This document shows positions 58,418-64,000 of a DNA stretch of 64,000 nucleotides, piece after piece (within the stretch, counting starts at the first letter, position 1; every line of letters begins with the position of its first letter). A program made the translations under genes and the position numbers. This DNA comes from Dehalococcoidia bacterium. Its GTDB lineage: Bacteria; Chloroflexota; Dehalococcoidia; UBA2979. The notes below the pieces were generated by a model. The model worked only from the letters and a program-made list of their open reading frames with translations, did not search any database and was not told the origin of the DNA. Where the stretch lies: NCBI GenBank assembly GCA_023228825.1, contig JALOAL010000003.1:186001-250000 (forward strand). Reading direction: 5' to 3'.

Positions 58418-58451
58418 CCACGCCCGCGGGGTAGCCACGCCCGCGAGGTAG
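58401..58451. repeat. 17-bp tandem repeat, three copies, overlapping a stop codon
   Basis: Units at 58401-58417, 58418-58434 and 58435-58451, identical but for two positions. Each begins CCACGCCCGC and ends GTAG, so each carries a TAG; the first holds the stop of the glycosylase gene. The last copy flows into the hairpin GGTAGCC-ACGC-GGCTACC (58447-58464), which may be the terminator. Confidence 0.85.
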
Positions 58452-58464
58452 CCACGCGGCTACC
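58447..58464. terminator. Hairpin after the glycosylase gene
   Basis: GGTAGCC (58447-58453), loop ACGC, GGCTACC (58458-58464): perfect 7-bp stem beginning within the last 17-bp repeat unit, 30 nt after the stop. Confidence 0.5.
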
Positions 58465-58533
58465 GGGCGGGCCGAGGCGCCCCCTCGTACCGGGCTCGTG
58501 CCGGGATCGCCAGCCCCTGCCCCGCCTCACTCC

Positions 58534-58539
58534 TATACT
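58534..58539 (+). promoter_or_regulatory. TATACT -10 element upstream of the formyltransferase-like gene
   Basis: TATACT (5/6) at 58534-58539, 77 nt before the ATG at 58616; no convincing -35. Confidence 0.35.
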
Positions 58540-58615
58540 GGCGCGAGCAGTGAGTCGGCAGCCCTCGGCAGCGCGTAGGCGCGGGGGCGTACGGTAACGG
58601 CAAGGATCCCCACCC

Positions 58616-59521
58616 ATGCGCATTGTCCTCTTCGGCCAGGCTGCCTTTGGCAAGGATGTCCTGGAGGCGCTGCTCGCGGCGGGCGAAGAGGTGGTGGGCG
58701 TCTCCACGCCTCGACAGGACACGCGCCCCGACCCGCTGTTCGAGGCGTCCACGGCGCACAAGATCCCCGTCATCGAGACGCCCAGCCTGCGGCAGGACGA
58801 GCCCTTCCAGCGCTACCTGGAGTGGAAGCCGGACCTGCTGGTCTTCGCCTTCGTCACTGACATCGTGCGCAAGCGCGTGCTGGACGCGGCCACCTACGGC
58901 GCCATCCAGTACCACCCCTCCCTGCTCCCCCTGCACCGAGGCCGCGCGGCCATGAACTGGGCGATTATGTCCGGCGCCACCAAGACCGGCCTCTCCATCT
59001 TCTGGGTGGACGAGGGCATCGACACCGGCCCCATCCTCCTCCAGCGCGAGGTGGAGATTGAGCCGGACGACTCCGTGGGCTCGCTGTACTTCAACCGCCT
59101 CTATCCCATGGGCGTGGAGGCGCTGGGCGAGGCGGTGCGGCGGGTGCGGGAGGGCAACGCCCCGCGCGAGGAGCAGGACGACGTCGACGCCACCTACGAG
59201 CCCCCCGTGGCCGATGAGCACGCCCGCATCGACTGGCACCAGCACGGGCGGGTGGTGCACAACATCATCCGCGGATGCGACCCGCAGCCCGGCGCCTGGG
59301 CCATCGTCCGAGGCCAGCCGGTTCGCCTCTTCGGCTCCCACTGGCGGCCCGGGCACCCGGACCAGCCCCCCGGCACGGTCATCGCCACCGTGGACACCAG
59401 CGTGGAGATCGCCACCATCGGCGGCACGCTGACCATTGACCGCGTCCAGCGCGAGGGCCAGCCAAAGGCGCCAGCGGTGGACGCCCTCCAGGCAGGCGAC
59501 GTGCTGGAGCGTCCGTCGTAG
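58616..59521 (+). CDS. Formyltransferase-fold protein like the hydrolase domain of 10-formyl-THF dehydrogenase
   Basis: 301 aa. N-terminal formyltransferase fold: RIVLFGQAAFGKDVL, YHPSLLPLHRGRAAMNW with His100, and SIFWVDEGIDTGPILL with Asp136; the 36-residue His-Asp spacing equals His106/Asp142 of mammalian ALDH1L1. The segments EVEIEPDDSVGSLYFNRL and IIRGCDPQPGAWA also follow ALDH1L1's N-terminal hydrolase domain rather than Fmt. No ALDH domain is attached. It could hydrolyse or transfer the formyl group of 10-formyl-THF, or formylate a sugar-amine or tRNA. ATG with AAGGA upstream; next gene is alanine dehydrogenase. Confidence 0.8.
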   Translation: MRIVLFGQAAFGKDVLEALLAAGEEVVGVSTPRQDTRPDPLFEASTAHKIPVIETPSLRQDEPFQRYLEWKPDLLVFAFVTDIVRKRVLDAATYGAIQYHPSLLPLHRGRAAMNWAIMSGATKTGLSIFWVDEGIDTGPILLQREVEIEPDDSVGSLYFNRLYPMGVEALGEAVRRVREGNAPREEQDDVDATYEPPVADEHARIDWHQHGRVVHNIIRGCDPQPGAWAIVRGQPVRLFGSHWRPGHPDQPPGTVIATVDTSVEIATIGGTLTIDRVQREGQPKAPAVDALQAGDVLERPS

Positions 59522-59593
59522 TCACTTCTGTCCGGCGCAGCCAGGTGTGCGCGACCGTTCGCGCGGAGCATTGTGCGCAGTGAGGAGAGCCAC

Positions 59594-60712
<1,119 letters not shown>

Positions 60713-60734
60713 GGGTTCCGCTCGTCCGGAGCCC
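60713..60734. terminator. Hairpin between convergent ald and phzF genes
   Basis: GGGTTCCG (60713-60720) pairs with CGGAGCCC (60727-60734) with one G-T wobble, 6-nt loop; directly after the ald stop and 4 nt before the convergent PhzF stop codon. Confidence 0.45.
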
Positions 60735-60737
60735 GCG

Positions 60738-61658
60738 TCAGACCTCCAGCACGCCCGTGGCCACGAGCACGGAGGAGCCGCCCACGCGCACGTGGCCCAC
60801 AGCCCCCGGGGCGCCCTCCACCTGGATGTGGAGCCAGGACGGGCGGCCCATGGCCGCGCCCTGCAGGTTCACGATGCCGCGCGCGTCCGCCACGGGCACC
60901 AGCCCGTGCTGCACCAGGTAGCCGCCCAGCGGCCCGCAGGCGCCGCCGGTGGCGGGGTCCTCCATGATGCCGAGCACGGGCGCAAACATGCGGCTGTAGG
61001 CGGTGGCCGGCGGGTCGCCCGCCTCCCCGGGGTCGGTCGTGAAGACGTAGTAGTGGTCCAGGCCGCGCTCGATGGCCAACCGTCGCATCACCTCCAGGTT
61101 GGGCGCGGCCCGGTCCACGGCCGCGCGCGAGCGCAGGGGCACGAACAGGAACGCCACGCCCGTCGAGACCACCTGTAGCGGCACGTCCGGCGCCAGGTCG
61201 GCCGCCTCGAGGCCCACTGCGGCAGCGACCGCCTCGCGCGTGGGTGCGTCCTCGAACGTCTCTCCGAAGGCGGGCACGCGCTGGGTCATCCATGCGAAGC
61301 CCAGCGCCTCGCCGGCCCACTCCAGGTCCACCGGCGTGGGCCCCACGTTCAGGCCGAACGTGAACCGCAAGGTACCCGGCACGATCTCGCCCTCCCGTAC
61401 CAGCGCGAAGGTGGTGCCAATGGTGGGATGCCCGGCCATCGGCAACTCCTGCGCCGGGGTGAAGATGCGCATCCGCACGTCTGTGCCGTCCCCCTCTGCC
61501 GGGAGGACGAACGTGGTCTCCGAGAACGCCATCTCGGCGGCGATGGTCTGCATCTGGGCGTCGCTCAGCCCTCGGGCGTCCGGCAGCACCGCCAGTGGGT
61601 TGCCCTCGAAACGGGTGTCGGTGAAGACGTCATAGTGCAGGTAGCGGTACTCGGTCAT
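60738..61658 (-). CDS. PhzF family isomerase/epimerase-like protein
   Basis: 306 aa two-lobed epimerase-like fold. The catalytic Glu47 in AFSETTFVLP, the GHPTIGTTFAL motif near 100 (phosphate-like loop) and the second-lobe FAPVLGIMEDPATGGACGPLGGYLV near 223-245 are typical. In phenazine producers it isomerises dihydro-3-hydroxyanthranilate; most members, as here, are without phenazine genes and have unknown roles. Convergent with ald. Confidence 0.9.
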   Translation of the reverse strand: MTEYRYLHYDVFTDTRFEGNPLAVLPDARGLSDAQMQTIAAEMAFSETTFVLPAEGDGTDVRMRIFTPAQELPMAGHPTIGTTFALVREGEIVPGTLRFTFGLNVGPTPVDLEWAGEALGFAWMTQRVPAFGETFEDAPTREAVAAAVGLEAADLAPDVPLQVVSTGVAFLFVPLRSRAAVDRAAPNLEVMRRLAIERGLDHYYVFTTDPGEAGDPPATAYSRMFAPVLGIMEDPATGGACGPLGGYLVQHGLVPVADARGIVNLQGAAMGRPSWLHIQVEGAPGAVGHVRVGGSSVLVATGVLEV

Positions 61659-61746
61659 AGCGGCTCCATCACGGCTCGGGGTGAAGCAGGCAGCCTAGAG
61701 GCTCGCCCGCCTGACGGCGAGACGGATCCGGACAGGCGAGGGAGGC

Positions 61747-61752
61747 TAGAAT
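61747..61752 (+). promoter_or_regulatory. TAGAAT -10 element upstream of the MFS gene
   Basis: TAGAAT (5/6) at 61747-61752; about 32 nt leader before the ATG at 61785. The -35 region is not convincing. Confidence 0.35.
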
Positions 61753-61784
61753 CCCCCCGTCGAAGGCGCAGGCCCTCGGCTGGA

Positions 61785-63056
61785 ATGGCGCTCATGCTGC
61801 TTCGCACCGTCCGGCGCGCGCTCGGCCCCCTCCTGGAGCACGAGCAACTACTGATGATCAGCATCTCCACGGTGCTGGTCATGGCCGGCCAGGGTGTGAT
61901 TTCGCCCGTGCTCCCGCTCTTCGCGGAAGAACTGGGCGTGGGCGCCGCCGTGATCGGCCTCACGCTCTCCTTCTTCGCCCTGGCGAGGCTCATCCTCAAC
62001 GTGCCGCTCGGCCTCCTGTCTGACCGCTACGGCCGGCGCGTGCTGCTGGTGAGCGGACCGCTGGTCACGTCCCTGGGGATGGTGGGATCCGGGCTGGCGG
62101 GGGACATCTACCAGTTGCTCGCGTGGCGGTTCGTGGCCGGTGCGGGCTCCGCGATGTACATGACGGGCGCCCAGATCTACCTGGCGGACATCTCCACCGC
62201 GGCCACGCGTGCGCGCTTCATGGGCACGAACCAGGGCGCGCTCCTGCTCGGCGTTTCCATTGGCCCTGCGGTCGGCGGCGCGGTGGCGGAGTTCTGGGGC
62301 CTGCGCGCCCCCTTCTACCTGGTGGGTGCGTTCGCCCTCATCGCCACGGTCTACGCCTACCTCCGCCTGCCGGAGACGCGCCACCTGGCGGAGGCGGCGC
62401 CCGCACCCGAGCCTCCGCCGGCGGGCACGAAGGCCCCGAGGCGTGCCTGGGTGACGTTCGCCCTCTCCCGCGACTTCCTCGCCGTGGCCGCCGTGACGCT
62501 GGCCATCTTCTTCACCCGCACGGCGTCCAGGCAGACGATCATGCCGCTGCTGGCCTCGGCGCGCCTCGGGTTCAGCGCGGGGATGCTGGGCGTGCTGTTC
62601 ACGGCCATGTCCGTGGTGAACATGCTGCTGATCGCGCCGGCGGCGTTCATCGCGGACCGCTACGGTCGCAAGGCGGCCATCGTCCCCAGCGGGCTGGTGA
62701 CGGCCGCGGCCCTGCTCATCCTTGGTGTCTCCAGCACCACGCTCGTCTTCGTCACAGGCGCCATGGTGCTGGCGCTGGGTACCTCCATCGCCGGCCCGGC
62801 GCCGGCCGCCTACGCGGCGGACATCTCCCCACCTCACCTCCGAGGGCTGGGCATGGGCATGTACCGTTCCTCCGGCGACATCGGCTTCATGGTGGGGCCG
62901 CCGCTGCTGGGGCTGGTGGCGGACGCCACCTCGTACGGATGGGCGCTCGCCGTGAACGCGGCGCTGATGGCCGTCGCCGCGCTGTTCTTCCTCACCGCGC
63001 GGGAGACCGTCCAGCGCGTCGCACCTGCGCCGTCCAAGGCAGCCGTACGCCAGTAG
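61785..63056 (+). CDS. MFS transporter, 12-helix, drug-efflux-like
   Basis: 423 aa with twelve hydrophobic segments. Loop 2-3 motif GLLSDRYGRRVLLVSG and the equivalent AFIADRYGRKAAIVP in the second half, typical of the major facilitator superfamily; VSIGPAVGGAVAEFWG in helix 5 is the antiporter-type motif C. Exporter for a drug, sugar or metabolite in exchange for protons. ATG at 61785; an internal Met 3 codons later is also possible. Followed by two hotdog thioesterase genes. Confidence 0.9.
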   Translation: MALMLLRTVRRALGPLLEHEQLLMISISTVLVMAGQGVISPVLPLFAEELGVGAAVIGLTLSFFALARLILNVPLGLLSDRYGRRVLLVSGPLVTSLGMVGSGLAGDIYQLLAWRFVAGAGSAMYMTGAQIYLADISTAATRARFMGTNQGALLLGVSIGPAVGGAVAEFWGLRAPFYLVGAFALIATVYAYLRLPETRHLAEAAPAPEPPPAGTKAPRRAWVTFALSRDFLAVAAVTLAIFFTRTASRQTIMPLLASARLGFSAGMLGVLFTAMSVVNMLLIAPAAFIADRYGRKAAIVPSGLVTAAALLILGVSSTTLVFVTGAMVLALGTSIAGPAPAAYAADISPPHLRGLGMGMYRSSGDIGFMVGPPLLGLVADATSYGWALAVNAALMAVAALFFLTARETVQRVAPAPSKAAVRQ

Positions 63057-63105
63057 CCTCCACACGCCCCCCACCGCTGGGGACGGCATCACCGAGGGGA
63101 AAGAC

Positions 63106-63519
63106 ATGCCGAGGGTCACCGAATACCGCATGCGCGTCCGCTCCACGGACATGGACTCGGACCGCATCGTGAACAACGCGCACTACTTCGAGTACTTCCA
63201 GGAGGCGCGCCTGGACCACCTCGCGGCGATCCGGGTGACCGGGCAGCCTCGGAAGCCCGGCGACGGTGGCCGCACGTTCACGCTGGCGGAGACCACCTGC
63301 ACGTACCGCAGCCCATTGCGCCACCGGGACGACATCGTGGTGCGCGCATGGACGAAGGAGGTGCGCAACCGCAGTTTCGTGCTGGGCTACGAGATCGTGC
63401 GCCAGGACTCGGGCGCACTGGTGGCGGAAGGCTCCTCCGCCCAGGTCTGGCTCGACGCTGAGGGCGCTCCCACGCCTCTGCCAGACGCCGTCCGCCAGGC
63501 GCTGCAGGACTCGCTCTAG
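63106..63519 (+). CDS. Acyl-CoA thioesterase, 4HBT hotdog family
   Basis: 137 aa. Pattern of 4-hydroxybenzoyl-CoA thioesterases: YRMRVRSTDMDSDRIVNNAHYFEYFQEAR with the Asp-x-Asp-x2-x-N(A/H) active-site helix, and the TCTYRSPLRHRDDIVVRAWTKEV strand. The Asp in STDMD should be catalytic. GAGGGG about 6 nt upstream of the ATG. Hydrolyses acyl-CoA. Convergent with the next gene, 7 nt between stops. Confidence 0.9.
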   Translation: MPRVTEYRMRVRSTDMDSDRIVNNAHYFEYFQEARLDHLAAIRVTGQPRKPGDGGRTFTLAETTCTYRSPLRHRDDIVVRAWTKEVRNRSFVLGYEIVRQDSGALVAEGSSAQVWLDAEGAPTPLPDAVRQALQDSL

Positions 63520-63526
63520 CCCGTCC

Positions 63527-64000
63527 CTATCGCGGGATCGCGTCCCAGCCCAGCGCCGAGGCCACCCGCGCTTCCTCGTCCGGGGGGAGGCGGAGGAAGA
63601 GCGCACTCGCCTCGGCCAGGCGCTGGCCCTCGGCGTCTTCCACGTGCGCCTCCACCTCCAGGCGGCGGCCACGCTCCGTGGTGACGGCGGCGCGGATCAG
63701 CAGGTCGCCCGTGGAGGGGACGGGACGGCGATAGCGCGTCTCCATGCGGGCGGTGACACCCAGCGCACGCGACCTGGACCACATGGCCCACGCCATCGAC
63801 TCGTCCATCAGCGTGACCAGGACGCCGCCGTGCAGGACGCCCGGGAAGCCCTGGTCCGCCTCGCGCGGACGGTAGCGACAGAGGATGGCGCCGGAGTCCG
63901 GCGTCGCATCCGGGTCGCGCTCGAAGCGCATGTGCAGGCCGTGGGCGTTGCGATCGCCGCAGGCGAAGCAGACCTGGTCGTACTGGCGCGGATCGAAGTG
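63527..64000 (-). CDS. PaaI-like hotdog thioesterase, 5' end cut by the window
   Basis: The frame is open to the window edge, so the gene starts beyond 64000. At least 157 codons. The visible N-terminal part reads DQVCFACGDRNAHGLHMRF, the CxxCG...NxxGL pattern of this family, so the Met at 63931 is internal and the true start is upstream. The domain centre shows QGFPGVLHGGVLVTLMDESMA, with the HGG catalytic loop of PaaI-like thioesterases. Convergent with the 4HBT gene. Confidence 0.88.
   Translation of the reverse strand, partial: HFDPRQYDQVCFACGDRNAHGLHMRFERDPDATPDSGAILCRYRPREADQGFPGVLHGGVLVTLMDESMAWAMWSRSRALGVTARMETRYRRPVPSTGDLLIRAAVTTERGRRLEVEAHVEDAEGQRLAEASALFLRLPPDEEARVASALGWDAIPR

Noticed and set aside
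60738..61658. Phenazine biosynthesis gene cluster
   Set aside because: Only a PhzF-family protein is present; no other phz gene is nearby, and most PhzF-like proteins are unrelated to phenazines.

Overview
The window is 64 kb of very GC-rich chromosomal DNA (roughly 68-70% G+C by eye). It is densely packed, with mostly ATGA/GTGA or 1-nt gene overlaps, frequent GTG and some TTG starts, and no mobile element, CRISPR array, rRNA or tRNA that I could find. The mix suggests a Gram-positive-like or monoderm, aerobic or facultative heterotroph: SufR-type regulator with a SufCBD-SufS-SufU-SufT set, F420/flavin LLM oxidoreductases, a DUF2277 protein, a LonB-like protease, acetyl-CoA synthetase, methylmalonyl-CoA mutase and glcDEF. 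I favour Chloroflexota (Dehalococcoidia/Tepidiformia-like) over Actinobacteria, but this is an inference from gene content and style, not a placement.

Layout. 0.1-3 kb: siderophore/cobalamin-type ABC importer (binding protein, permease, ATPase, minus strand). 3.2-8.6 kb: small membrane protein, thioesterase-like protein, YgjP-like metallopeptidase, methyltransferase, two tiny zinc-finger proteins, TauE/SafE exporter, TetR regulator. 8.6-12.8 kb: amidohydrolase, flavin reductase divergent from an LLM monooxygenase, membrane proteins. 13-16.6 kb: heterodimeric ABC exporter with one degenerate ATP site. 16.8-21.1 kb: nitroreductase, enoyl-CoA hydratase, LLM oxidoreductase, cytochrome P450, DUF2277. 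21.2-28.6 kb: an HTH-membrane-LysM-M23 fusion, a kelch-like remnant, acetyl-CoA synthetase, citrate synthase, orphan YgiT zinc finger, DinB, Nudix, transglutaminase-like protein. 28.7-33.1 kb (minus): methyltransferase, cupredoxin, HAD phosphatase, LonB-like protease. 33.3-41.1 kb: quinone oxidoreductase, beta-lactamase-fold hydrolase, an inositol-phosphatase/SDR pair, and the glycolate oxidase operon glcDEF. 41.1-44.7 kb: FGE-like protein, Tat lipoprotein binding protein, and a Rieske-fold protein that has lost its cluster ligands. 44.8-51.4 kb: the complete suf operon with its own promoter. 51.7-54.8 kb: MaoC hydratase, methylmalonyl-CoA mutase large subunit, FabG-like reductase. 54.9-64 kb: orphan histidine kinase, P-loop kinase, AlkA-like glycosylase, a formyl-THF-dehydrogenase-like hydrolase, alanine dehydrogenase, PhzF, MFS exporter and two hotdog thioesterases, the last cut by the window end.

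How genes work together. The clearest units are the suf operon (Fe-S assembly under a cluster-sensing repressor), glcDEF (glycolate to glyoxylate), the importer at the left edge, the two-subunit ABC exporter, and the acyl-CoA/propionate-side genes (acetyl-CoA synthetase, citrate synthase, MCM, MaoC, FabG, thioesterases). Structural themes cut across them. One is putative leaderless promoters (TAnnnT exactly 6-7 nt before the start codon). Another is short tandem duplications of 10-23 bp in spacers, several overlapping stop codons. A third is a recurring CACTTCT/AGAAGTG inverted-repeat element.
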